A DNA stretch of 32,518 nt from CAYQPF01 sp964419225. Its GTDB lineage: Bacteria; Cloacimonadota; Cloacimonadia; Cloacimonadales; CAYQPF01. Both the position numbers and the translations under genes were made by a program. This document shows, one piece after another, positions 8,492 to 15,899 of this stretch (position 1 is the first letter of the stretch; every line of letters starts with the position of its first letter). The notes under the pieces were generated by a model that made no database searches, had not been told where the DNA came from, and saw only the letters and a program-made list of their open reading frames with translations. The DNA lies in NCBI GenBank assembly GCA_964419225.1, contig CAYQPF010000043.1, positions 1 through 32,518 on the forward strand. The letters are read 5' to 3'.

Positions 8492-8746
8492 ATCTCCACC
8501 CTCTTTTACTGTCCACTAATTTTCCCAATTTCACCAATTACTTAAGTAAAACTCTCTTGATCAGTGCAAATCGTTGTTGATCAGTGGCTAAACTCTCTTT
8601 CTCCTTTCCATTAGTCCCAATTCGCATAATTCGTGGTTAACCTCCGAAAAACGTCTCTTCCCTTCCTTATACATATTTCTTCCGATCTGTGTCTGTCTGC
8701 CTAATCTGCGTCATCTACGTTCTATTAAGCATCACTTTCGACTTTC
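8492..8746. other. Spacer with degenerate short repeats, no gene
   Basis: No credible ORF. It contains loosely periodic phrases such as GATCAGTG repeated at about 8560 and 8579, AATTCG repeated near 8620, and the 49-bp dispersed repeat at 8685-8733. I see no convincing promoter for the DUF362 gene. Confidence 0.6.
8685..8733. repeat. 49-bp dispersed intergenic repeat, copy 1
   Basis: It aligns without gaps to 10018-10066 at 42 of 49 positions; all seven differences are transitions. The left part is built of about 9-nt units of the type ATCTGCGTT, and the right part is CGTTCTATTAAGC, identical in both copies. Confidence 0.85.
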
Positions 8747-9769
8747 TCAATTGTCTATCTTATATGGCTCAGAATACACCTTTTTTTCTGTAATAATTGC
8801 CTTAATCAATTTATGCGGTGTCACATCAAAAGCAGGATTATAAGCCGGAAAATCTGTTTTAGTAATAGATTTACTACCGATCTTCAAGACTTCTGTACTC
8901 TTCCTGATCTCTATTGGTATCTCAGTACCATCATTTATATTGCGGTCAATCGTTGATTCCGGTGCAATAATAAGAAATGGAATATTGTGATACTTAGCCA
9001 ATACTGCCAGGTTATAAGTGCCGATCTTATTGGCAGAATCTCCATTTCTTGCGATTCTGTCAGCACCTGTTATAACAAAATCGACACCTCTTTCTTTCAT
9101 GACATGAGCCGCCATATTATCAGAGATGATCGTAAAGGGTATATTTTCTTTGTCCAATTCCCACGCAGTTAATCTGCTTCCCTGTAACAATGGCCGGGTT
9201 TCGTCCACATAAACATGAATTTTAGCTGATTTACTCAGTTCTTTAATCACACCTAAAGCAGTCCCGCTTCCAAAAGTTGCCAGACTCCCTGTATTACAAT
9301 GGGTCAATATACTGTATTCTGTTTTGCCGGGGAAAAGTGTTTTAATGTGTTCTACCCCCTTCTCAGACATTGTTTGACAAACCTCTGCCTCCTGGGCGAC
9401 CGAAGCATGCAGATACTCCTTTACCTGCTCTTTATATTCAGCAAAGTCAGCAGAACTTCCCAATAGAGTTCTTAAATACCGGGTTGACTTAAATAAATTC
9501 ACAGCTGTAGGCCGACTCTGTTCTATCTCCTCCAAAATCTTCTCAAAGTAACTCTTATAATCCCTAAGTTTCTTTTCCGTCAAAGTTGATAAATACATTG
9601 TTGCAGTAGCAGCTATTCCGATCAGAGGTGCTCCCCGTACTTTTAACTGCTTGATCGCCGATATCAGCTTACGGTAATCTGTGATTACTAAATAGATCTC
9701 TTTATGTGGCAATAAGGTCTGATCCAATATCCTTACCGAATGTCTGTTTATGATTATCGATTTGATCAT
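8747..9769 (-). CDS. mtnA: S-methyl-5-thioribose-1-phosphate isomerase (MtnA/eIF2B-alpha family)
   Basis: Isomerises methylthioribose-1-phosphate to methylthioribulose-1-phosphate in methionine salvage. I chose ATG at 9769 (340 aa) because AGGAG stands 8 nt upstream; a longer frame begins at a GTG at 9808 without a comparable site. Family signatures: RGAPLIG (45-51), THCNTGSLATFGSGTALGV with the catalytic Cys158, VYVDETRPLLQGSRLTAWEL, ITGADRIARNGDSANKIGTY with the catalytic Asp237, and APESTIDRNINDG. No other salvage genes (mtnK, mtnB, mtnC, mtnD) are adjacent, so it may work in another MTR-1-P or ribose-1-P shunt; the residues do not exclude relatives acting on ribose-1,5-bisphosphate. Confidence 0.92.
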   Translation of the reverse strand: MIKSIIINRHSVRILDQTLLPHKEIYLVITDYRKLISAIKQLKVRGAPLIGIAATATMYLSTLTEKKLRDYKSYFEKILEEIEQSRPTAVNLFKSTRYLRTLLGSSADFAEYKEQVKEYLHASVAQEAEVCQTMSEKGVEHIKTLFPGKTEYSILTHCNTGSLATFGSGTALGVIKELSKSAKIHVYVDETRPLLQGSRLTAWELDKENIPFTIISDNMAAHVMKERGVDFVITGADRIARNGDSANKIGTYNLAVLAKYHNIPFLIIAPESTIDRNINDGTEIPIEIRKSTEVLKIGSKSITKTDFPAYNPAFDVTPHKLIKAIITEKKVYSEPYKIDN

Positions 9770-9862
9770 GTTTTCGACTCCTAAATTTGTTTGAATTCCA
9801 CTGCTCACTAATACCCAATCTGGACAAGCCAGAACCCAAAAAAGTAAATTGTAAAATCCCTA

Positions 9863-9889
9863 CTCTGTGTTCTCTGTGAACCCGTGAGA
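9863..9889. repeat. Short tandem repeat CTCTGTGTT (3 x 9 nt)
   Basis: Units CTCTGTGTT, CTCTGTGAA, CCCGTGAGA. A third family with a 9-nt period. Confidence 0.65.
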
Positions 9890-9918
9890 TACATTCCGAA
9901 TCCTTCTTTCCATCTGCC

Positions 9919-9954
9919 GTCCATAAAGTCCATTTAGTCCATACAGTCCATTTT
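9919..9954. repeat. Short tandem repeat GTCCATAAA (4 x 9 nt)
   Basis: Units GTCCATAAA, GTCCATTTA, GTCCATACA, GTCCATTTT. The same family is at 16679-16714 and 22676-22720, always in this orientation. Confidence 0.9.
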
Positions 9955-10017
9955 GACTTTTAATATTTTGTCAAAAATGAAAGAATCTTAATTGTAAAGT
10001 ACTGACTACTATTCTTC

Positions 10018-10066
10018 ATCTGTGCCTATCTGCTCAATCTGCGTTATCTGCGTTCTATTAAGCGTC
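10018..10066. repeat. 49-bp dispersed intergenic repeat, copy 2
   Basis: Gap-free partner of 8685-8733 (42 of 49 identical). It ends 10 nt before the 3' end of the receiver gene, whereas copy 1 ends 14 nt before the 3' end of mtnA, so both sit just downstream of minus-strand genes. Confidence 0.85.
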
Positions 10067-10075
10067 TCTAACCAC

Positions 10076-10456
10076 TTAATAATTATAAAAACTGAGCGTC
10101 TCCATCAATTGTTCAAAATCAAAGGGCGAAATCAAAAAATTATCAACTCCCATCCGCATAGCCTCTATCAATATTGCGTACGAAGGTTTATCAGATGTCA
10201 TGATTACAATCATTTCCGGATAAAGTGTTTTGGCTCTTTCTACTATCTCAAAACTCTTGATATCAGTCAAATTTGTGTCCAGCATAAGGCAGTCAAATGT
10301 TGTATTCTCCAGTTTCCTTAAAGCCTGGGTACCATTTATCACAGGTTCCACACTTATTTCCAAATTGTTGAGAGATTCTGCGATAGACCGGTTAAAACCA
10401 GTAACCGCATTGACCAGGAGAATGCTCTTAATTATTGTTGTCTGTGTTTTCATCAT
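10076..10456 (-). CDS. Stand-alone degenerate response-regulator receiver protein
   Basis: 126 residues with a CheY-like receiver fold and no output domain. The phosphoacceptor-like Asp60 (CLMLDTNLTD) and Thr87 (IVIMTSDKPSYA) are present. The acidic Mg-binding pair that normally follows beta-1 is replaced (LLVNAV, Asn16-Ala17), and the invariant Lys of the K-P motif is Ser110 (FLISPFDFEQL). It is therefore unlikely to be phosphorylated normally. The gene overlaps the upstream small membrane protein by 29 nt (26 nt if the second Met is used) and is the last gene of a seven-gene operon. No histidine kinase lies in the window. A role as an interaction module is inferred. Confidence 0.85.
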   Translation of the reverse strand: MMKTQTTIIKSILLVNAVTGFNRSIAESLNNLEISVEPVINGTQALRKLENTTFDCLMLDTNLTDIKSFEIVERAKTLYPEMIVIMTSDKPSYAILIEAMRMGVDNFLISPFDFEQLMETLSFYNY

Positions 10457-10799
10457 ATACTCTGGAATAATTTTTCATATTAATAACCTTCTTTTGAAAC
10501 CTGTAATCAATAAAAAGAGAATTTTTTTGATAGTCGTATTCGACTGTCACTTTGTTAGGATTATTCTTAATACAAGCAGGGGTGTATTTTCTTAGGAAAA
10601 AATGGGTCTTACCACTCTGCAATGCTTTAAAAATCCTGATGTTTGCTTTCTTTGTCTCATTTTTTAGAGCATTTATATTAACCGTCGGTATTTTCTTCGC
10701 CGCATAATAGAATTTGATTGATTTATACAGTATCCAGCCGGATAAAATGACCAGTACAAAAATGACCACCAAAAAAAATGTAATAATTAGTATATACAT
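10428..10799 (-). CDS. Small single-pass membrane protein
   Basis: 123 residues. Residues of about 3-26 are one strongly hydrophobic helix (LIITFFLVVIFVLVILSGWIL), followed by a basic stretch (YAAKKIP) and a soluble domain of about 85 residues with alternating beta-like segments and an Asn/Asp-rich end. The topology suggests an N-terminal anchor with a cytoplasmic domain by the positive-inside rule. The start is 1 nt after the preceding stop (TGATATG), and the end overlaps the receiver gene by 29 nt. No known family is recognised. It may tether the neighbouring signalling-like proteins to the membrane. Confidence 0.75.
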   Translation of the reverse strand: MYILIITFFLVVIFVLVILSGWILYKSIKFYYAAKKIPTVNINALKNETKKANIRIFKALQSGKTHFFLRKYTPACIKNNPNKVTVEYDYQKNSLFIDYRFQKKVINMKNYSRVYDENTDNNN

Positions 10800-10800
10800 A

Positions 10801-12378
10801 TCAGAACAAATCCTGAATAATCCTGTCTATATTAACCTCATTAAAAGGATATCTTACTATCTGATAATCCATTTTCTCTGAAGCTTTTCCTGTTTGACCT
10901 CCAAAATCCTGAATATTAACATTAACTTCGGTTAAGGGATTTTTTAATAATTTTTCTCCTAATCCGGTAGAAATATTCTTACTCTGATGCGTAACATTGA
11001 AATTATGATTCAAAATTGCCAATACAGGTGCTATTGTATCAAGGTTTGTATTCCTCAAAACAATTAATAACGTCTTCTTGTAACTCAGTACAAAAAGCAT
11101 ATCAGATATTGTATCCCATTTAAAATCCTGATTCTTTATAGGAAAATTACTTATATTTACTGATAAAAAGGTAAGACTCTGTTCGGTTTTGATATATTCA
11201 TTTGCCATATTCCTCAAATAATGCTCAAAAAAATCTTTGTTTACACAATTTTGATTTACAACCAATGTCTCCTTTGAACTCAAATACAACACTTCTATCA
11301 AATCATCAACATGTTTATGCCGCATTTGATGCTGCGGAAATGCCCGGTATAAAAGATTCAAAACATTTTGCTCTATAAATGGATAGTTCAAAAAGAAATC
11401 TGCTCCTATCCTGATAGCTCTTACTTTTTGATTCGGTGCTGTATAAAAACCCCCAATAAAAATTATCTTCAATGTCGGATACAACACTCGTAACTGTTGA
11501 CATGCATCATAACCATTCTTATTCTCCAGCATCGTGGGAATAAATACCAAAGATGCATTCGAAATCTTCATCCCAAAAAGATCGAACATACTTTTATATA
11601 CTATGAATTGTACCCTGTAATGCAAATTCTTCTTAAGAAGATCTACTAAATTGTCTGAAAGATCAGGTACATAAATTGTCTCCAAATCCTTCAAATCAAG
11701 CTTATCAAACTCCTGCTTCTGCTCAAAAGTCCTTAATGTCTTATGCGATATTAGATCAAAATTCAAACTGAATAAAACAATATCTGAATTTGATACTGAA
11801 TAATTTAAATAATTCTTATTCTTGTCATGTAGATTATAATTCAGATTAAATGTCCCAATCGAAATTCTGTCCAACTCCTTCCGAATTTTACTTGTCAGAC
11901 TTAATACTCCTAACAAAATTATCGAATCCACATTCTTCAGGAAAAAACTAAATCTGTTGAATGAAGCAAAACTCTCTTCTGTAAATACATCTGATAAGAA
12001 GGGATATGCACTGTCAAATATGATACGGCCTGGATTTATCTCCTTGATATACTCTTTCAGATCGTTCAGAACATAGGATAAATTATTGGCTATATGATAA
12101 AGAGATGCTGTCTCTGCCGGTATCTCCAACAAGTATAACTGCTCTTTCGCTAAATAAGCTGTCAAATTGATCCCCAAAAAAGACGCTTCTTCTATTATAC
12201 TCTGTATCTGTTTATTGGTTATGTAAATACATGTCTCATTATTTTTTAATCCTTCCAACGCAAAATGCAGAGAAAAAAATGTCAATAACCTCTCTTCATT
12301 AGAGTTAAAAACATATATCCCCTTATCTCCCATATTTTCAAGATTTTCATCAATACAATTTATTCCGAATTTACTCAT
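10801..12378 (-). CDS. KaiC-like (Walker-A-less) / pseudo-receiver multidomain protein
   Basis: 525 residues from the ATG at 12378, which overlaps the PHP gene stop as ATGA; a start six codons earlier (12396) is possible. Residues of about 15-185 resemble a KaiC/RecA-type domain: GLKNNETCIYIT, EEASFLGINL, QLYLLEI and a Walker-B-like RIIFDSAYPF. Where the P-loop should be there is FNSNEERLL, so ATP binding is doubtful. Residues of about 235-345 follow receiver topology (LVFIPTMLENKNGYDACQQL, KIIFIGGF, AIRIGADFFLNYPF), but the phosphoacceptor Asp is Pro281 and the Lys is Tyr332. The last 130 residues might be a worn GGDEF-like domain, though no GG[D/E]EF is present. It probably acts through protein contacts. 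The function is unknown. Confidence 0.75.
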   Translation of the reverse strand: MSKFGINCIDENLENMGDKGIYVFNSNEERLLTFFSLHFALEGLKNNETCIYITNKQIQSIIEEASFLGINLTAYLAKEQLYLLEIPAETASLYHIANNLSYVLNDLKEYIKEINPGRIIFDSAYPFLSDVFTEESFASFNRFSFFLKNVDSIILLGVLSLTSKIRKELDRISIGTFNLNYNLHDKNKNYLNYSVSNSDIVLFSLNFDLISHKTLRTFEQKQEFDKLDLKDLETIYVPDLSDNLVDLLKKNLHYRVQFIVYKSMFDLFGMKISNASLVFIPTMLENKNGYDACQQLRVLYPTLKIIFIGGFYTAPNQKVRAIRIGADFFLNYPFIEQNVLNLLYRAFPQHQMRHKHVDDLIEVLYLSSKETLVVNQNCVNKDFFEHYLRNMANEYIKTEQSLTFLSVNISNFPIKNQDFKWDTISDMLFVLSYKKTLLIVLRNTNLDTIAPVLAILNHNFNVTHQSKNISTGLGEKLLKNPLTEVNVNIQDFGGQTGKASEKMDYQIVRYPFNEVNIDRIIQDLF

Positions 12379-13160
12379 ATTCTGTACTCTATCCATTTGC
12401 TTTGTTCTAAACCAAAAACTGAAGTAAAACCTATAGCCCTGATTATTTCCAGTACTGGCTGATATGGAGAATTGAAATCTCTCAAATGATGACTGTCGGA
12501 TCCGATAGTTATCAATTTACCCCCCATTTCCTTATATAATCTTAAGATGCCTGCATCCGGCAGGACTGTTCTACATGGCTTGAATAAACCTGAATAGTTT
12601 ATTTCCAAGGCAATTTCCTTATAAATCAAATTTTTAAATATTTCTTTAATTATGTCAATAGAATTTCTTTCATCTGGCAAATTTGTTAAATATCTCTTGT
12701 AAATTCCCAAATGCCCCAAAATATTAAAATTGCCATATTCAACTAATTTCAGGTTCTCCTCATAATAATCTCTGATATCTTTGGCAGTTAAATCAAAATT
12801 AAGCGGTACCGATACATTTCTCGTTCCTTCTAAAACATGGATCGAAGCAATCTTCAACTCCGGAGGATAATCAGCCAAAACTAAATCTGCCAAATCATGA
12901 TTCAGATGATACTCCCCTAATTCCACTCCAAAAACAATTTTAAGTTTGTCTTCATTCCCTCTGATACAAGAAACCTTATCATAATACTTCCTTAGTGAAG
13001 GCAAACCATATTCGGATAACTCCGAAGGTAAAAAATCAAAATGCTCTGTAATGGCAATTTCATCATAACTATTCTGCCTCGCTGCCTCTACCAGATCCTC
13101 CAGTTTAAGATTACTGTCTGCACTAAAATCCGTGTGTAAATGATAATCAATTTTATACAT
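12375..13160 (-). CDS. PHP-domain phosphoesterase, HisJ-type histidinol-phosphatase family
   Basis: 261 residues from the ATG at 13160; a TTG start ten codons upstream is less likely. PHP metal ligands are visible: HLH (7-9) near the N-terminus, ITEHFDF (37-43), a GVELGEYH segment, ILGHLGIYKR and the C-terminal GSDSHH. This is the layout of HisJ/HisK histidinol-phosphate phosphatases, which use a trinuclear metal site. No his biosynthesis genes lie in the window, so the substrate may differ: the neighbours are pterin and flavin enzymes, and a cyclic-phosphate or nucleotide substrate is conceivable. It overlaps the activase gene by 8 nt and the KaiC-like gene by 4 nt (ATGA). Confidence 0.87.
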   Translation of the reverse strand: MYKIDYHLHTDFSADSNLKLEDLVEAARQNSYDEIAITEHFDFLPSELSEYGLPSLRKYYDKVSCIRGNEDKLKIVFGVELGEYHLNHDLADLVLADYPPELKIASIHVLEGTRNVSVPLNFDLTAKDIRDYYEENLKLVEYGNFNILGHLGIYKRYLTNLPDERNSIDIIKEIFKNLIYKEIALEINYSGLFKPCRTVLPDAGILRLYKEMGGKLITIGSDSHHLRDFNSPYQPVLEIIRAIGFTSVFGLEQSKWIEYRI

Positions 13161-13929
13161 GTTCTGCTGAAGCAAATAAAGCAGCTCCAAGTGCTCCTGT
13201 AATACTGGGGTTCGGTGTAATCAACAGATTTGTGTCGAAAACCTCTCCCAGTGCTCTGATTATTCCTTTATTATTGGCGACTCCCCCCGTAAATACAATG
13301 CTTTTATGCCTTATAGATGTACTTAACATGGATTTGATCCGCTTCGCCAATGCCACAAATACCCCTTTAATAATATCTTCCTTCCTCATTCCCTGTGAAA
13401 TAAACTCCACTATCTCTGACTCTGTAAACACTGCACAAGTACTGGTAATACTTATTTCTTTCTGATAGTCCAAATCTAAATTACTCAAAGTTCTGATGTC
13501 TGTATGAAAAAATGATGCCATTAACTCCAGAAATCTTCCCGTCCCCGCTGCACATTTATCATTCATAATAAAATCTACTGTCCTGCCATCTTCCAATATA
13601 ATTACCTTAGAATCCTGGCCACCAATATCTATGATTATATCTGCCTGAGGATAATAATAAAGCACTCCCCTGGCATGACATGAAATCTCTGAAACACTCC
13701 GTGTACTGTTAGGAAAAATATCTTTGCTATAACCTGTCGTAAAAATATTCCCTACCAGTACCTGCTCATTTGCTTTTATCAACTGATTATATTCTTCCCA
13801 CGCTGTCTCCTGCGGGATAATCCCTGTTGTCACGATCTTCTCCGCCACAATTCTGCTCTCAGCTTTATCAATAATAACGATCTTCGTCGTCCTCGATCCA
13901 ATATCTATTCCGGCAGAATGAATGCTCAT
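13153..13929 (-). CDS. 2-hydroxyacyl-CoA dehydratase-type activase (BadF/BadG/HgdC family ATPase)
   Basis: 258 residues, the size of HgdC-type archerases. ASKHA-fold ATPase: phosphate-1 loop GIDIGSRTTK (7-16), phosphate-2 IIDIGGQDSK (99-108) and adenosine region VFTGGVANNKG. Cys126 (MNDKCAAGTGRF) and Cys165 (ITSTCAVFTESE) match the two ligands that bridge one 4Fe-4S cluster across the homodimer. Such activases inject low-potential electrons into 2-hydroxyacyl-CoA dehydratases or benzoyl-CoA reductases. No dehydratase subunit is encoded in the window, so the partner is unknown. The cluster is oxygen-sensitive, which supports an anaerobe. ATGA overlap with folE2 and an 8-nt overlap with the PHP gene. 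Confidence 0.93.
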   Translation of the reverse strand: MSIHSAGIDIGSRTTKIVIIDKAESRIVAEKIVTTGIIPQETAWEEYNQLIKANEQVLVGNIFTTGYSKDIFPNSTRSVSEISCHARGVLYYYPQADIIIDIGGQDSKVIILEDGRTVDFIMNDKCAAGTGRFLELMASFFHTDIRTLSNLDLDYQKEISITSTCAVFTESEIVEFISQGMRKEDIIKGVFVALAKRIKSMLSTSIRHKSIVFTGGVANNKGIIRALGEVFDTNLLITPNPSITGALGAALFASAEHV

Positions 13930-14705
13930 AAATCCCTTTTTAATCCTGCATAAGCACTGTGATTATGTATCGACTCAAAATTCTCTGATTCTATCTCAAA
14001 TCCGAGAATCCTCTTGTCCTTAGTCAAAATCACCGTCAAATCCCGCACAATATCCTCTACAAATAAAGGATTTTCATATGCTTTCTCTGTAACAAACTTT
14101 TCATCTTCCCGCTTTAACAGTGAAAAAAGCTCACAACTCGCCGATTTCTCCACATATTCTATCAATTCTTCCAACCAGACAAATTCCTTGTATTTCACTT
14201 TTAAAGTAACAATTGACCTCTGATTATGAGCTCCATACTTACTGATCGCCTTCGAACAGGGACATAAACTCGTTATTGGCACCTTCACCCCGATAGTCAT
14301 GACAAACTCATTGTTCTGATCTATTGAAGCTTCAAAAAATGAATCATAAGACATGAGTGAGGTTATCTTGGAAACAGGTGCTGTCTTCTTGATAAAGTAC
14401 GGAAACCTGATCAATGTATATGCTGCTTCAGCCTTGAGCCTCTTCTTCACTTCTTTTAAAAACTCATCAAGCTTGGTTATGAAAGTGTCCTCATGGTAGT
14501 GATTCAATACTTCGATAAACCGGCTCATATGTGTGCCTCTCTGACAATGAGCCAGTTCCACAAATATATCCAACTCGGCCACTGTATGCTGTATGTTATT
14601 TGCTCTGTCTTCAACTATGATCGGATATTGAATTCTTTTTACTCCCACCTTATCAATGGTGATCTTTCTCTTATCTGTCTGACTTTGGATATCAATTTTA
14701 TTCAT
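13926..14705 (-). CDS. folE2: GTP cyclohydrolase FolE2 (type IB)
   Basis: Converts GTP to 7,8-dihydroneopterin triphosphate, the first step to folate, tetrahydropterins or queuosine. 259 residues. Signatures: FVELAHCQRGTHMSRF (48-63), TSLCPCSKAISKYGAHNQRS (145-164) with the presumed metal ligand Cys148 and His160, and the C-terminal ESIHNHSAYAG. FolE2 is metal-promiscuous and often replaces zinc-dependent FolE. The N-terminus overlaps the apbE stop by 8 nt, and the stop overlaps the activase start as ATGA. No other folate or queuosine gene is adjacent. Confidence 0.96.
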   Translation of the reverse strand: MNKIDIQSQTDKRKITIDKVGVKRIQYPIIVEDRANNIQHTVAELDIFVELAHCQRGTHMSRFIEVLNHYHEDTFITKLDEFLKEVKKRLKAEAAYTLIRFPYFIKKTAPVSKITSLMSYDSFFEASIDQNNEFVMTIGVKVPITSLCPCSKAISKYGAHNQRSIVTLKVKYKEFVWLEELIEYVEKSASCELFSLLKREDEKFVTEKAYENPLFVEDIVRDLTVILTKDKRILGFEIESENFESIHNHSAYAGLKRDL

Positions 14706-15693
14706 ATAATTTTACCATATATTTGGAAAAGTTTTTTGATTGGATTGATTTAATCTTTCCTTTTTCTTCATAAAAAATGATTGCTTCGGTCCCCGGGAAT
14801 TGCTCTAATAATTCTATCGCTTTCTTATGCTCCATCACAAACAAGGTGGTCGATAAACCATCAGCCAAAGTTGCCGTTGGTGCGATTATTGTTACTGACA
14901 TCGTCCCCTCGGAAGGCATCCCTGTCTTGGGATTTAAAATATGATGATATCTCTTTCCTTTGACTTCAAAATATCTTTCATAATCCCCCGATGTAGCTAC
15001 TCCCCCATTTTTAATCTTGATCTCCCCAATCAAACTGTCCTTCTTTCTGGGATGTACTATTCCAACTGAATTGTTCTTTGTAAATCCGAAAGTACGGATA
15101 TTGCCCCCGGCATTTACAAATCCGGATACGGCTCCATTCTTCTGTAAATACTCCATTGCTTTATCTACAATATACCCTTTGGCGATACTGCCTAAATTTA
15201 TTTTCACTCCCAATGGTTTGGTTAAATAATTATTGCTGATTAAAATTCTGTTGAAACCCACATTTTGCAATGCCATTTTGATAGAATCAGAAGATGGAAC
15301 ATGAGCTCGGTCATATCTCCAAATATCTGTCAGTGTGCCCACAGAAACATCATAAAGTCCGTTACTCTTCTGATTCAATTCTCCTGCTAATTCAAACATT
15401 TCTAATAACTCTGGATCTATGGGAATACTGTCCTTGATACTATTATTTATTTTTGACAACGCACTGGAAGAATCAAAATAGTTGAATTTGTCATTATACG
15501 ACTGAATAAGACTAAACGCATTACCTATGAGTGCATTGACATTCTTGCTCTTGGAAGTTACAGAAATCTCTGTGAAAGTATCCATGACAATCTTCGTTTG
15601 TGAATCTGTGTAAGTACGATGCTGGTAGCGATAAACCCCTACTCCTAAAAGTGCGACAATAAAAACAATGTACAACCAATCTTTAATATTCAT
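14698..15693 (-). CDS. apbE: FAD:protein FMN transferase (ApbE)
   Basis: Attaches FMN covalently to Thr/Ser of target flavoproteins (for example NqrB/RnfG-like subunits) in the extracytoplasmic space. I place the start at ATG 15693 (331 aa) with AGAG ahead; a GTG two codons upstream is possible. Residues of about 5-22 are a hydrophobic N-terminal anchor or signal peptide, here without a lipobox Cys. Family motifs: MDTFTEISV near the mature N-terminus, KINLGSIAKGYIVDKA, VNAGGNIRTFG, YHHILNPKTGMPSEG and the metal-binding TLADGLSTTLFV. It opens the seven-gene operon and overlaps folE2 by 8 nt. No obvious flavinylation target is in the window. Confidence 0.95.
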   Translation of the reverse strand: MNIKDWLYIVFIVALLGVGVYRYQHRTYTDSQTKIVMDTFTEISVTSKSKNVNALIGNAFSLIQSYNDKFNYFDSSSALSKINNSIKDSIPIDPELLEMFELAGELNQKSNGLYDVSVGTLTDIWRYDRAHVPSSDSIKMALQNVGFNRILISNNYLTKPLGVKINLGSIAKGYIVDKAMEYLQKNGAVSGFVNAGGNIRTFGFTKNNSVGIVHPRKKDSLIGEIKIKNGGVATSGDYERYFEVKGKRYHHILNPKTGMPSEGTMSVTIIAPTATLADGLSTTLFVMEHKKAIELLEQFPGTEAIIFYEEKGKIKSIQSKNFSKYMVKLYE

Positions 15694-15709
15694 AATCACT
15701 CTAATTTAG

Positions 15710-15862
15710 CCGGATTTAACCAAACTTGTGCAGTAGATGCAAAAAACTTTCACCCCCCTCGCTTCGCAAGAGAGGGGCTGGGGGTGAGTTATTCTCTTTC
15801 CCAACCTAACCACCTAAAGCCTAATTAAGGCTGCTACACAATCCAGATTTAACCCGACTTGT
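15710..15862. repeat. Pair of 20-nt direct repeats flanking the palindromic element
   Basis: CCGGATTTAACCAAACTTGT (15710-15729) and CCAGATTTAACCCGACTTGT (15843-15862) share 17 of 20 bases and bracket a 113-nt interior that contains the 43-bp palindromic repeat. Confidence 0.7.
15748..15790. repeat. 43-bp GC-rich palindromic dispersed repeat, copy 2
   Basis: The core CCCCTCGCTT-CGC-AAGAGAGGGG (15755-15777) differs from copy 1 (7293-7315) by one base, and the tail C(T)GGGGGTGAGTT by one base. Same length and same orientation as copy 1. In this location it would lie in the 5' leader of the apbE operon transcript. Confidence 0.85.
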
Positions 15863-15870
15863 TTTCTTAC

Positions 15871-15899
15871 ATAAAAAAATTCTTGCTATCTTTTGTCAA
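15871..15899 (-). promoter_or_regulatory. Candidate promoter of the apbE operon
   Basis: Minus-strand TTGACA (15899-15894), 17-nt spacer, TTTTAT (15876-15871; four of six). It would give a leader of about 170 nt that includes the palindromic repeat. Confidence 0.4.

Larger units (their letters stand above)
9770..10075. other. 306-nt repeat-rich spacer between mtnA and the receiver gene
   Basis: No ORF. It holds three repeat groups (9863-9889, 9919-9954, 10018-10066) and a perfect 7-bp inverted repeat, TTTTGAC...GTCAAAA (9951-9976). A minus-strand TTGACA (9974-9969) could be a -35 for mtnA, but no good -10 stands 17 nt beyond it. Confidence 0.6.

Noticed and set aside
9951..9976. TTTTGAC/GTCAAAA inverted repeat as operator or terminator
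   Set aside because: Perfect 7-bp arms but AT-rich with a 12-nt loop and no T-run; could be chance in this composition.
12375..13160. Histidine biosynthesis locus suggested by the HisJ-like gene
   Set aside because: No other his gene in the window; the neighbours are pterin, flavin and activase genes, so the substrate is left open.
14698..15693. Riboswitch in the apbE leader
   Set aside because: I could not match the leader to an FMN, THF or other known riboswitch core; it consists mainly of the palindromic repeat and direct repeats.
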